The notes beneath the pieces are model-generated. The model saw nothing but the letters and a program-made list of their open reading frames with translations, was not told the DNA's origin and did not search any database. This document shows, piece by piece, positions 45,461 to 55,110 of a stretch of 64,000 nucleotides of DNA. The position numbers were made by a program, and so were the translations under genes. The stretch covers positions 1 through 64,000 of the forward strand of contig DVED01000105.1 in assembly GCA_015295945.1 (NCBI GenBank), read 5' to 3'. Each line of letters starts with the position of its first letter. The stretch's first letter is position 1. The DNA comes from Oscillatoriales cyanobacterium M59_W2019_021. Lineage in GTDB: Bacteria > Cyanobacteriota > Cyanobacteriia > Cyanobacteriales > Geitlerinemataceae.

Positions 45461-46786
45461 ATGCGCTTTCTCGCTATCGTCACTTTGGCGATTGTCACTT
45501 GGGGTTGCTTTTCCAGTTCTCCCAGTCAGGGAGATCCGGTTGGTCGAGCCGCTTCCCCAGAGTCAAACCGCTCGACCGAGGGTTCTGGGGGTGGGAACGA
45601 TCGCTCCTCTGAACTGTTAAGTTTGAATGCGGAACTCTCGGCTCAGCCCGCTGTCGATCCCTTTGATCGCGCCACCGAACGAGCCTTAGAAGCTTGGCAA
45701 ATCGCCCAGTCCGCCCGATCGCCCGAAGATTGGGATCGGGCGGCTGTGGCGTGGATTCAAGCGGTGTCGCTGATGCAATCCGTGCCGCCCGGGGATGCCA
45801 AGCGAGCCTTCGCCCAGAAAAAAGTGGTGGAGTACCTGCGCAATGCCGCCTATGCGATTTCCCAAGCCTCCTCCGCCAATCTCGGCTTTTCCTATCCCAC
45901 CTTTAACAGCCCCCTTCTCGACGAAAAATGGGTGCTGTACCTGTCTTATCTCGAGGCGATCGGGACGCCGGACGTCTTAATCGTCGGTAGTTCTCGTGCC
46001 GCCCAAGGGGTCGATCCCAAAGAATTGCAATACGCCCTCGCTTCCCAGGGATACGGGGGATTGAGAATTTTTAATTTTGGCATTCACGGTGCTACCGCTC
46101 AAGTGGTGAACTGGCAACTGCAAGAACTGCTGAAGGGTAAACCGTTGCCGCGTCTGATTTTGTGGGTGGACGGATCGCGGGCGTTCAATAGCGGTCGAGT
46201 CGATCGCACGTTTGAGGCGATCGTCACCTCTCCCGGTCATCGGCGTTTGGGAGCCTCGACGCTGCAACCGACCAAGGCGATCGATCCCGAAACAACCGTA
46301 GAACGCCAACTGGCGACTCTTGATGGCATTCCCATTCCCTTGTCTGTGAGTGCCATCGATGCCAACGGATTTATCCCCGTTGCCGATCGCTTCGATCCCG
46401 ATACGTATTACCAACAATATCCCTACGTTTCGGGCGAATACGACGGCGATTATCAGAACTTCGATTTGGGCGGCATCCAAGCTCAGGCTATGGAATCTTT
46501 GGTTTCTTTTGCCCGTTCGCGGCAAATTCCGGTGGTGTTTGTCAACCTACCCCTGACAGCTGATTACCTCGATCCGGTGCGACAAAGCTACGAAGGAGAA
46601 TTTCGCCGCTATATGCAGCAAATTGCCCCCACAGCCGGGTTTCTTTGGCGCGATCTCACCGGACGCGGACTCGATCGCAACGAATATTTCGCCGATCCCA
46701 GCCACCTCAACGCCGCCGGAGCCGCAGCCGTCGCCCGCCAACTCGCCAACGATTCGGCAATTCCTTGGCCCCGTCCTACTCAATAA
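45461..46786 (+). CDS. lipoprotein with SGNH-like domain (DUF1574-like)
   Basis: Lipobox LAIVTWGC; GSSRAAQGVDPKELQYAL and distal DPSHLNAAGAAAVARQL. Confidence 0.75.
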   Translation: MRFLAIVTLAIVTWGCFSSSPSQGDPVGRAASPESNRSTEGSGGGNDRSSELLSLNAELSAQPAVDPFDRATERALEAWQIAQSARSPEDWDRAAVAWIQAVSLMQSVPPGDAKRAFAQKKVVEYLRNAAYAISQASSANLGFSYPTFNSPLLDEKWVLYLSYLEAIGTPDVLIVGSSRAAQGVDPKELQYALASQGYGGLRIFNFGIHGATAQVVNWQLQELLKGKPLPRLILWVDGSRAFNSGRVDRTFEAIVTSPGHRRLGASTLQPTKAIDPETTVERQLATLDGIPIPLSVSAIDANGFIPVADRFDPDTYYQQYPYVSGEYDGDYQNFDLGGIQAQAMESLVSFARSRQIPVVFVNLPLTADYLDPVRQSYEGEFRRYMQQIAPTAGFLWRDLTGRGLDRNEYFADPSHLNAAGAAAVARQLANDSAIPWPRPTQ

Positions 46787-46945
46787 AAGCCAGAGTGTAG
46801 CAGAGCGGGGAGAATTAAAAATTAACAACGCAAAATTAGATGCTGGGGACATCGAAAAATTCATGATTTGAGCGCAGAATCACAAAATACAACAGTCTTT
46901 TACATCTTGAAGACCCCAGTCAGTTAATCGAGATGCCCAGAGCGC

Positions 46946-47521
46946 TTAACCTTCAGGTATCGGTAAAACCGGGTTCACATCACCCTTCAGTGTAACAAAA
47001 TATAACTCGACGGTTAGGTCTGGATAACGCTTCTTGATTTCCCAATAAGCGCGATTCAAATACGCTGCATGAATCTGCCGTTCTCGATCGAGATCTTGGC
47101 TTAAGTTCGGATCGATTTGGCTGGCATAGGCGCCACAATCTTGGTGGTCGAGGACGATCGCTTTTTCGATCTGATGTAATTGCTGCGATAACGCAAGCTG
47201 ATCCCAAAAAGCTTCTGCTTCTGCCCCATGGGGAAACCCGGTAAGTGCCAGGGAAGCTCCTGCCAGAGCCACCCAGTCGTATTGATTGCCTAAATGCTGA
47301 AGTGATAAAAAGGATCGTTCAGCTTCGATCAAGCGGAAATCAATGCAGCTTAGCACCAACGCTTTGGCTTTGTGGTTGGCGGCTCTAGCCGGTTTGGCAC
47401 TGAGCAGCAGCGGCAATGACATTGCCAATCCCGGTAGGATCGATCGTAAAAAGTCTCGTCGGCCAATTTGATGCTGACATCTACATTGGCAAAATAAAGT
47501 GGCAGAATCCGGTGAGTTCAT
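46946..47521 (-). CDS. beta-carbonic-anhydrase-like protein with twin-arginine-type signal
   Basis: GRRDFLRSILPGLAMSLPLLLS signal; zinc-site motifs CIDFR and HQDCG. Confidence 0.75.
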   Translation of the reverse strand: MNSPDSATLFCQCRCQHQIGRRDFLRSILPGLAMSLPLLLSAKPARAANHKAKALVLSCIDFRLIEAERSFLSLQHLGNQYDWVALAGASLALTGFPHGAEAEAFWDQLALSQQLHQIEKAIVLDHQDCGAYASQIDPNLSQDLDRERQIHAAYLNRAYWEIKKRYPDLTVELYFVTLKGDVNPVLPIPEG

Positions 47522-47639
47522 AGCGTCGCGAAAACAGAGGTTGAAAAAAAGCAGTGACAAATCCTGCCACCGCTGGGTGTGGTGTTAAACTTCATGACGG
47601 ATCTCAGAGAGCGTCTGCCCCAAGAAGGTTGTCAAAAAC

Positions 47640-49319
47640 TCAAGCGACCCGTTCTTCAGATCGCCGGTTCGATGCTAACCCGGGTTGACACGCTTCTAAA
47701 TCAGGGTTCAGCGAACAGATGGCAGCATCCGTCGTCTCAAAGCAGTTTTCTCGTCCAATTTTGTCCAGTAAGCCGCTGCGATCAAGAAGTTGCTGCACTT
47801 CGGGTTGCAAACCACTGATCAGTAAACGGCAATTGTGTCGTTTCAGATCGTGGTAAATGTCTTCCAATGCTACCAGTCCAGTGGTATCCATATTCGGCAC
47901 AAAGCGCATCCGCAAAATTAGATATTTCACCTCCGGTTCATCCCGCAGAAACGTGGCAAATCGTTCAGCTGCGCCAAAGAACACCGGACCATCCACCCGA
48001 TAAACGGCAATTTGCTTACTCAACTCTAATGGGAGTCCAGGGGGAAATGCCTTGGTTTCTGGAACTTTGCTCAGACTCAGATCGCTCATCCGTTTGATAA
48101 ATAAAGCGCCTGCTGCAATCAACCCCACTTCTACAGCAAGTACCAGGTCAAAGAAAATGGTCACCATCCAGGTGAGAATCATCACCGCAAAGTCAGAATA
48201 GGTCGCCCGGACTAATAAGCCGATCGCTTCCCATTCAATCATCCGGATACTCGTCACCATTAGGATACCTGCCAATGCTGCGAGGGGAATTTGAGATGCT
48301 AACGGAGCTAAGGCGAGAACGATGATTGCCAGTGCCATCCCATGAATCACTCCCGATAAGCGGGTTTTGCCGCCAGAGCGCACATTCACGGCGGTGCGGG
48401 CGATTGCTCCCGTTGCCGGAATGCCACCAAAGAAGGGAACGACGATGTTAGCGAGTCCCTGTCCGATTAATTCGCGATCGCTATTGTGTTTCTCACTGAC
48501 CGTCATGCCATCCGCCACCACGGCAGAAAGTAGCGATTCAATACTGCCCAATGCCGCTAAGGCTAATGCCGGATTAATTAATTCCTGAATCAGTCCAAAG
48601 TCATTCCAATGAGGAATGGTATGGGGAATCGGTAAGGATTGGGGAATCGCTCCAATGGTGGGGACCTGGAGGTGAAGGAGAGAGGCGAGTGCTGTTGCCA
48701 ACACCAACCCAACTAATGACCCCGGGATCGTCGTTGTCAGTCTCGCCCAAAATAGCTTAGTCACAATCACCACACTTGCCAATCCCACCGCTGCCCAGTT
48801 CAATCCTTCTAAATGGGTTACGGTTTGCCACAATCCGGTCAGAAAATGCTCGCTACGCGGCAATTGTAGCCCAAAAAAGTTATTTAACTGTCCGCCAAAA
48901 ATAATGACAGCGATGCCGTTGGTAAACCCTGCGGTCACTGGATAGGGAATGAATTTAACTAAGCGACCCAGTTGGGCAACTCCTAGGGCAACCTGAATCA
49001 TTCCGGCCATGACCCCAGCAATCCAAACCTTCTCAATCCCGTACTTGGCAATAATGCCCACCAAGATGACTGCCATCGCTCCCGTGGGTCCGGTAATTTG
49101 CACTGGGGAACCGCCAAAGACTGCGGCAACGATTCCCGCCACAATTGCGGTGTACAGTCCCGCTTTGGGATCGACTCCACTCGCTACCGCAAATGCCAAA
49201 GCCAGGGGCAACGCTACTACAGCTGCCGTTAATCCTCCAGTTATATCTCCCCGCCAGTGGGCAAATGTCCAACCCTGTAAAACTCGCAAATCACCACTGA
49301 AACTGTTGTCGACGTTCAT
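47640..49319 (-). CDS. SulP-family anion transporter (BicA-like) with C-terminal STAS domain
   Basis: GDITGGLTAAVVALPLALAFAVASGVDPKAGLYTAIVAGIVAA...GPTGAMAVI; STAS YLILRMRFVPNMDTTGLVALEDI. Confidence 0.93.
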   Translation of the reverse strand: MNVDNSFSGDLRVLQGWTFAHWRGDITGGLTAAVVALPLALAFAVASGVDPKAGLYTAIVAGIVAAVFGGSPVQITGPTGAMAVILVGIIAKYGIEKVWIAGVMAGMIQVALGVAQLGRLVKFIPYPVTAGFTNGIAVIIFGGQLNNFFGLQLPRSEHFLTGLWQTVTHLEGLNWAAVGLASVVIVTKLFWARLTTTIPGSLVGLVLATALASLLHLQVPTIGAIPQSLPIPHTIPHWNDFGLIQELINPALALAALGSIESLLSAVVADGMTVSEKHNSDRELIGQGLANIVVPFFGGIPATGAIARTAVNVRSGGKTRLSGVIHGMALAIIVLALAPLASQIPLAALAGILMVTSIRMIEWEAIGLLVRATYSDFAVMILTWMVTIFFDLVLAVEVGLIAAGALFIKRMSDLSLSKVPETKAFPPGLPLELSKQIAVYRVDGPVFFGAAERFATFLRDEPEVKYLILRMRFVPNMDTTGLVALEDIYHDLKRHNCRLLISGLQPEVQQLLDRSGLLDKIGRENCFETTDAAICSLNPDLEACQPGLASNRRSEERVA

Positions 49320-49418
49320 TCGGTTCTCAGAACCTCCTTCTCAACAAGATTATTAGACTTGCAGCTTCGAGTTTAGGGTTTCTAGACCCCTAAATATCTG
49401 TCAATACTATTTAAAAAT

Positions 49419-49434
49419 CTTTGTATCTACAAAG
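49419..49434. promoter_or_regulatory. perfect dyad CTTTGTA-TC-TACAAAG upstream of SulP gene
   Basis: 7-bp perfect inverted repeat, 2-nt centre, in divergent intergenic region. Confidence 0.5.
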
Positions 49435-49447
49435 TCTTGCATATAGT

Positions 49448-49463
49448 TTAGCACTCATGCTAA
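49448..49463. promoter_or_regulatory. dyad TTAGCA-CTCA-TGCTAA in the same intergenic region
   Basis: 6-bp perfect inverted repeat. Confidence 0.4.
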
Positions 49464-49669
49464 GCTGTGACAAGCCATAAACGAGGCAAAAGTTTTAGGA
49501 CTTTGGCCGTTATTGTCATTCTTAGTTTCAAGCAAATCAGTGTTTTTCAGCCATGCAAATTCGATCGAACAGATATCCTAGAGCGATCGACTCTCAGAGA
49601 CCGTTTCTCAATCCCTACTCTTTATTCAGACCCTGGTGTGTTATCCGCCATCTTTCTAATTTTCAAAGT

Positions 49670-49834
49670 ATGGTTCTGGCTCGATATTCCTCTCGTTCAG
49701 AGGCTGAATCTCGCGTCCGATTTTTACGTCGAGTTCGACCAGAAGTCTTTTACGAAGTCGTATTTGATGAGTCCCTAACCCAAGATCATTACTTACATGC
49801 GGAGTTAAAAAATGTTAGAGATCGAGATTTTTAA
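49670..49834 (+). CDS. small hypothetical protein upstream of MBL-like gene
   Basis: MVLARYSSRSEAESRVRFLRRVRPEVFYEVVFDES; overlaps the next start by 23 nt. Confidence 0.55.
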   Translation: MVLARYSSRSEAESRVRFLRRVRPEVFYEVVFDESLTQDHYLHAELKNVRDRDF

Positions 49835-50651
49835 TGTTGAGCAGGGATTTTGTGCTGCCATTAACCTCGGAGAACATCACTCCATTCTGATTGACTCTGG
49901 GGAAAATTCTAGCACAGGATTTAAAGCCTCAAACTATCTTTTGCAACATCATTGTAGAAGTCTAGACTGTCTTGTTCTTGCTACTTATACCGAAGATCAT
50001 CTTCTAGGGATATCAGATCTAGTTAGAGAATCTTTTGGTCATATTTCCATCAATTTTTTGGTCGCCAATCCTTCCATTGAACCCGATCAGTTTCCGGGTC
50101 TAGATAAAGCTCTGCGGCGGTTTGGCAATGCCCTGACGATGGCAACAGATTGGCATCCGGAGTGTGGCAAAATCAGCCAGACCTTGACCGTACAGGATAT
50201 TACTCTGACATTTTTTTGGAATAATTATCCTGACTTTAAAGATGCTCACAACCTCAGCTTGGTTACATTTTTGTCCTATCGGGACATCAACATCATCTTT
50301 CCCAGCGACCAACAGGTGGAGGGCTGGCGATCGCTACTGAAATGCGATGATTTTTGCGATCGCCTCCGGCGGGTCAATATGTTTGTGGCTGCCGATCATG
50401 GGCGAGAAGAAGGCTATTGTCCAGAAGTTTTTGATTTCTGTAGACCCGAACTCATCATCGTGTCTAATGAATCCAATCAACGAATTTCACCCCAAATTTT
50501 GAATCAATATCAGAAGCATTCTAAGGGTTCTCACTACGGAATTTGCGATCAAAAAGTCCTCACAACTTATGATAACGGCACAATCACCATCTCCAAAGTT
50601 TTAGATCGCCTGCGACAAGTCACAACACAGTATTCAGATGTTCGGTCTTAA
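49812..50651 (+). CDS. degenerate metallo-beta-lactamase-fold protein (ComEC MBL-like)
   Basis: LDCLVLATYTEDHLLGI aligned to LVLTHPDADHIGG; NIIFPSDQQVEG; FVAADHGREE in HHG position. Confidence 0.65.
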   Translation: MLEIEIFNVEQGFCAAINLGEHHSILIDSGENSSTGFKASNYLLQHHCRSLDCLVLATYTEDHLLGISDLVRESFGHISINFLVANPSIEPDQFPGLDKALRRFGNALTMATDWHPECGKISQTLTVQDITLTFFWNNYPDFKDAHNLSLVTFLSYRDINIIFPSDQQVEGWRSLLKCDDFCDRLRRVNMFVAADHGREEGYCPEVFDFCRPELIIVSNESNQRISPQILNQYQKHSKGSHYGICDQKVLTTYDNGTITISKVLDRLRQVTTQYSDVRS

Positions 50652-50791
50652 AAAGATAAAGATCGGTGAGAAAGCTATCATCATAGCTCACAGATCGAGA
50701 ATTGTTGCAATCCGAAAAAGGAGAAATTTTCAAGTCTTCCAACCTAAGCTATTCATGAAAAAATGAGAATTGACTGAGGGTAGCAATTCAA

Positions 50792-51187
50792 ATGAAAACA
50801 ATTTTAATCGTTGAGGATAATGAAGGATTTCGCGGGTTTATTGCTGATTTTCTGCGATGGCGAAGTTTCCACGTAATTGAAGCCGCAGATGGAGTACAAG
50901 GCTGGGAATTGGCAATCGAGAACAAACCAGATCTAATTTTATCAGATATTTATATGCCGCGATTAAATGGCTATCAATTGCTTGAGAGACTTCAGCAAGA
51001 TCTTGATGCTGCCATGATTCCTGTTGTGTTGTTGGCAACTCATGCAACCCTTGAAGAGCGAGATCGTGCTCTGCAACTAGGTGCTGCCGATCTTCTAAGT
51101 AAACCTACATTACCCGCTCGAATTTTGGGAACAATTTCAACGTGTTTAAGAGGCAATCTACAAGGACATCGGAATTCCCAAAGATAA
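50792..51187 (+). CDS. single-domain response regulator (CheY-like)
   Basis: ILIVEDNEGFRGFIADFLRWRSFHVIEAADGVQGWELA...DLILSDIYMPRLNGYQLL. Confidence 0.93.
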   Translation: MKTILIVEDNEGFRGFIADFLRWRSFHVIEAADGVQGWELAIENKPDLILSDIYMPRLNGYQLLERLQQDLDAAMIPVVLLATHATLEERDRALQLGAADLLSKPTLPARILGTISTCLRGNLQGHRNSQR

Positions 51188-51239
51188 ATGCAAACCTTTT
51201 ATTTATATAGCGACGAGTCTATTTGATTCGTGAACTTAA

Positions 51240-51381
51240 TGTAGGGGCGGAGCGCAGCGGAGGGAATACCCCTGTGGTTGCCCCAATATTGAACTCTCCT
51301 GAAAGGAGATCCTTTGTCCTCTCCCCTCTTAGGGGAGCTTGGGAGAGGGGTGGGGTAGGTACTCTTGGCACTCCCCCTACA
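51240..51381. repeat. MITE-like element with TGTAGGGG/CCCCTACA ends and internal palindrome
   Basis: Terminal inverted repeats 51240-51247/51374-51381; internal CTCTCCCCTCTTAGGGGAGCTTGGGAGAG. Confidence 0.55.
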
Positions 51382-51541
51382 GATTTTCATATTTTGTTTA
51401 GACTGGCTATATCTCAAAAATTCTTCACGTGACTTGGCAGAGATCTCGATGGCAATCGACCTGAAATCTGCTGAAACTTGTGGAATGGAACCTCGCCATG
51501 TTAATCTGATTGAAAAACTATAAAAATCCTCATGTACTAAA

Positions 51542-51862
51542 ATGCCTTTTAAACCCAGCCACTTTAAAGCCGATCTGTTTAAGGTACTGTCTAACCCGGT
51601 GAGAATTCAGATTCTAGATTCGCTGCGAACTGGAGAGCGAAGCGTGAACGAAATTGCTGAGTGGCTGGAAGTCGAACCTTCATCAATCTCCCAGCAGTTA
51701 GCCGTACTGCGAAGTCGAAATTTGGTGACCAGTCGTAAACAGAGCAATTTTGTGTTCTATTCCATTCGCGATCCGGCTATCTTCAAGATTCTAGATGCTG
51801 CTTTAGAGGTCTTTAATAACCATTTAGTAGATGTAAAAGATGCCTTAGAGCAGTTGAAATAA
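51542..51862 (+). CDS. ArsR-family winged-helix transcriptional regulator
   Basis: [53 protein letters not shown]; no cysteine residues. Confidence 0.92.
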   Translation: MPFKPSHFKADLFKVLSNPVRIQILDSLRTGERSVNEIAEWLEVEPSSISQQLAVLRSRNLVTSRKQSNFVFYSIRDPAIFKILDAALEVFNNHLVDVKDALEQLK

Positions 51863-51882
51863 GACGGATTAATCTAAAGTTT

Positions 51883-52956
51883 ATGAGCTTAACTTCTTTG
51901 GGAGATAACGGAGAGCGATTATTACAAGCGGCTCGCAACCAACTTGTTGATCGTCCACCTATTTGGATTATGCGGCAGGCAGGACGCTATTTAAAAGCGT
52001 ATCGAGAGTTGAGTCAAAAATATCCTTCTTTCAGAGAACGTTCGGAAACGCCGGATTTAGCGATAGAAATTTCTCTACAACCTTTCTATGCTTTCAAACC
52101 CGATGGTGTCATTCTATTTTCAGATATTTTGACCCCATTACCAGGAATAGGCATCCCTTTTGAGATTCTCGAAAGTCAAGGTCCTATTCTCCAGTATCCC
52201 ATTCGTTCGCAAACCCAGGTTGATGCACTTACCCCCTTAGATCCCGAAACCACGCTACCCTTTATTTGCCCAATTCTGAGAACATTGCGTCAAGAAGTTG
52301 CAGGACAAGCAACAGTTTTAGGGTTTGTGGGTGCACCGTGGACTTTGGCAACTTATGCCATCGAAGGTCAGAATTCTGTTGATTATAGATCGATCAAAAG
52401 TATGGCATTTCGAGAGCCAAAGTTACTGCATCAATTGTTAAATAAACTGGCTGATGCCATCGCCATTTATGCTCAGTATCAAATTGACTGTGGGGCGCAA
52501 ATGATCCAGATTTTTGATTCTTGGGCAGGCCGCCTCACACCCCAAGATTATGAAACGTTTGTGCTGCCTTACCAACAGAAAGTGGTTCGCCAAGTGAAAT
52601 CCCGTTATCCCGAAACACCACTCACCTTATGTGTTCATGATAGTGCAAGTCTGCTCCACTTGATGGCTCGATCGGGTGTTGATGTGGTTCATATTGATTG
52701 GACAATTCCCATGAAAGCTGCACGAGAACATCTGGGAAATTTGCCAGTTCAAGGGAATCTCGATCCTTGCGTACTTTTAGGAACTCCAGAATTGATTGAG
52801 AAACGAACATTAGAAATTATTCAGCAAGCGGGCGATCGAGGGCATATCATGAATTTGGGTCAAGGAATCCTCAATATAACCCCAGAAGAAAATGTTGCTT
52901 TTTTTTTTGAAACGGTGAAGCAATCTCACCGAAAAATAGATCCAGCCAACCGCTAA
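51883..52956 (+). CDS. hemE: uroporphyrinogen decarboxylase
   Basis: [51 protein letters not shown]. Confidence 0.97.
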   Translation: MSLTSLGDNGERLLQAARNQLVDRPPIWIMRQAGRYLKAYRELSQKYPSFRERSETPDLAIEISLQPFYAFKPDGVILFSDILTPLPGIGIPFEILESQGPILQYPIRSQTQVDALTPLDPETTLPFICPILRTLRQEVAGQATVLGFVGAPWTLATYAIEGQNSVDYRSIKSMAFREPKLLHQLLNKLADAIAIYAQYQIDCGAQMIQIFDSWAGRLTPQDYETFVLPYQQKVVRQVKSRYPETPLTLCVHDSASLLHLMARSGVDVVHIDWTIPMKAAREHLGNLPVQGNLDPCVLLGTPELIEKRTLEIIQQAGDRGHIMNLGQGILNITPEENVAFFFETVKQSHRKIDPANR

Positions 52957-53167
52957 ACCCGTCTTTTTCCTAACGCCAAATCCGACATCAGTGCTTTCTC
53001 GTGTGGGATCGAGACCAAACTGAAGCTAAAATATAGCCGTAGCCATTCAGGTTTAGACACCCCGCTCGGACTGGCAATTCAAACCTAAGTTGGGCTGTCG
53101 ATCGCTTGGCTAACTGCTAACAACGGCTGAGACGAGCTTCAACATCGAAACCGAGGAGCGATCGGGT

Positions 53168-53866
53168 ATGAAACGAGCGATTTATTGGCTGATGGGGGAA
53201 AAGGCAGGTCGAGCGATCGTCGGGACGTGGAATTGGTTGTGGGGGTTGCCGGTAGAATCGGGGGGTAAGATTGCCGTTGCCGTCGCCGAAGAATCGCTGC
53301 GATCGATGCAGGAGTCGGTACAGAAATTAACGCAAGCCGTTTCCACTCAAGTAGCAGCCTACCAGCGAGCCCAACAAAAATATCAAACGAAAGTTCGAGA
53401 TCTCCAGCATTTCCAGCAACAGGCGATCGTCGCCCAACAGCAAGGTAACGACTCCGCCGCCCGTTTGGCAATGACTAAAGTGATTCAAATCGAACAATTG
53501 TTACCCCAGTTAGAATCCCGAGTCCAACAAGCGGAACAGTTCGTCAATGCGTCTCGAGAAAGGCTAGAACGAGAGCGGATGAAACTGGAAGCCTACAAAA
53601 TGGAGATGGAAAATCTCAAAGATATGGCAGAAATTAACGAAGCTTTGGCGACGCTGGCGCAAGTGAATAGCGAATTGGGGATCGATTCAGCCAAAACGCA
53701 ATTTGAAGAAGCCAAAAATGCGATCGAACGCCGCAACCTTCAAGAACAAGCCTACGCCGAACTCGCCGAAAATCCTGCCGAAAAGCTAGAAGCCGATTTA
53801 GATCGCATGACCCTCGACCAAGAAGTCTCCCGACGCCTCCGCCAACTCTCCGAACCGAACAACTGA
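53168..53866 (+). CDS. PspA/IM30-like coiled-coil protein
   Basis: Long helical coiled coil with Q-rich PspA-like pattern (LESRVQQAEQFVNASRERLERERMKLEAYKMEMENL). Confidence 0.55.
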   Translation: MKRAIYWLMGEKAGRAIVGTWNWLWGLPVESGGKIAVAVAEESLRSMQESVQKLTQAVSTQVAAYQRAQQKYQTKVRDLQHFQQQAIVAQQQGNDSAARLAMTKVIQIEQLLPQLESRVQQAEQFVNASRERLERERMKLEAYKMEMENLKDMAEINEALATLAQVNSELGIDSAKTQFEEAKNAIERRNLQEQAYAELAENPAEKLEADLDRMTLDQEVSRRLRQLSEPNN

Positions 53867-54061
53867 TAATTTGTGAGGGAAATTGTCAGAGTTGTGGAGA
53901 GGAAACTGGGGTGGAGAATGAAAAATTCAGGATCTCTAACTCCGCTACTAAGCTGTCACGCATTCAAATTGTGAATTGAGGCTGACGGGGAGACGGGGGG
54001 ACACGGAGAGAGATTTGCGGCTTTGGCAAAAGTCCGATCGCAGTTTTAATGCAAAACAGCT

Positions 54062-54093
54062 TAACCACTAACCACTAACCACTAACCACTAAC
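54062..54093. repeat. heptamer tandem repeat (TAACCAC)x4.5
   Basis: TAACCAC x4 plus TAAC, ending 7 nt before the ATG at 54101. Confidence 0.9.
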
Positions 54094-54100
54094 AAAATCA

Positions 54101-55030
54101 ATGTCTCAAACTCGAAGCGGACCGCCTCCCATTTTCTATATTCTGTTATTCCTGCTCTTAGCCGGAGGGGGGTATTGGTGGTTTTTCTTGCGAAAACCTG
54201 CCGCCGTGACGCCGACGGCAGGGACATCGGACGCGACGGCTCCCGTCCCCGTTCCCGATGGTAATCCTCCAACGGCAACCAATCCTTTTCCCCCACCGAC
54301 TAACGTTCCCAGCGGCACGACGGTTCGTATCGACGGATCGACCAGCATGGTAACGATTAACCAGAATTTGAAAAATACTTTTGAAGCGCAGTTTCCGGGA
54401 ACCCGCGTCGCGACCGAAGCGAAAGGATCGGAAACGGGCATTGCTGCCATTCAATCGGGGAGTGCCGATCTCGCGGCAATTTCGCGACCGTTAACCCCCC
54501 AAGAACAGAATGCTGGATTGGTTGCCGTTCCGGTGACGAACGATGCGATCGCCCTAGTTGTCGGCGTTGGCAATCCCTTCGGACAGGGACTGACTCAGGA
54601 GCAAGTCGTCGGCATCTTCCAGGGGCAAATTACCAATTGGTCGCAAATTGGCGGACCGGACAAACCCATTCGCGTTCTCAACCGTCCGGTAGTCAGCGGG
54701 ACGCACCACGCTTTTCGGGAACTCGTCCTCAAAGGAAGCGACTTCGGCACGACGCCCAATATTACCACTTTGGAACGAGATGCGACCACGCCCATGTTAC
54801 AAAGTTTAGGGGACGACGGCATCGGCTACGCCACTGCCTCCCAAATCCGGAACCAAACCACCGTACGTATGGTCGCTATAGATGGCTTGACCCCGGCGGC
54901 AGCTAACTATCCCTATCGGCGCGGTTTGTATTACGCTTACAAGAACCCGCCCAATCCAGCGGTTTCGGCATTTCTCGGATTTGTCGGTTCGCCTTCAGGT
55001 CAAACGGCGATCGCCAATGCCGGAAATTAA
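54101..55030 (+). CDS. membrane-anchored PstS-like substrate-binding protein
   Basis: N-terminal TM (IFYILLFLLLAGGGYWWFFL); GTTVRIDGSTSM, DLAAISRPLTPQE, FQGQITNWSQIGGPDKPIRVLNRPVVSGTHHAF. Confidence 0.88.
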   Translation: MSQTRSGPPPIFYILLFLLLAGGGYWWFFLRKPAAVTPTAGTSDATAPVPVPDGNPPTATNPFPPPTNVPSGTTVRIDGSTSMVTINQNLKNTFEAQFPGTRVATEAKGSETGIAAIQSGSADLAAISRPLTPQEQNAGLVAVPVTNDAIALVVGVGNPFGQGLTQEQVVGIFQGQITNWSQIGGPDKPIRVLNRPVVSGTHHAFRELVLKGSDFGTTPNITTLERDATTPMLQSLGDDGIGYATASQIRNQTTVRMVAIDGLTPAAANYPYRRGLYYAYKNPPNPAVSAFLGFVGSPSGQTAIANAGN

Positions 55031-55047
55031 TGGGTCATTGGTCATTT

Positions 55048-55079
55048 GGGATTGGGAGTTTGGGGTTTGGGTTTTGGGG
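55048..55079 (+). repeat. G-quadruplex-type repeat
   Basis: GGG/GGG/GGGG/GGG/GGGG runs after TCATTGGTCATT. Confidence 0.65.
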
Positions 55080-55110
55080 TTGGTCATTGGGGATCCGATC
55101 TTTACTCTCT

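Noticed and set aside
49448-49463. CIRCE-like TTAGCACTC...
   Set aside because: Only part of the TTAGCACTC-N9-GAGTGCTAA consensus and not next to chaperone genes; kept only as a generic dyad
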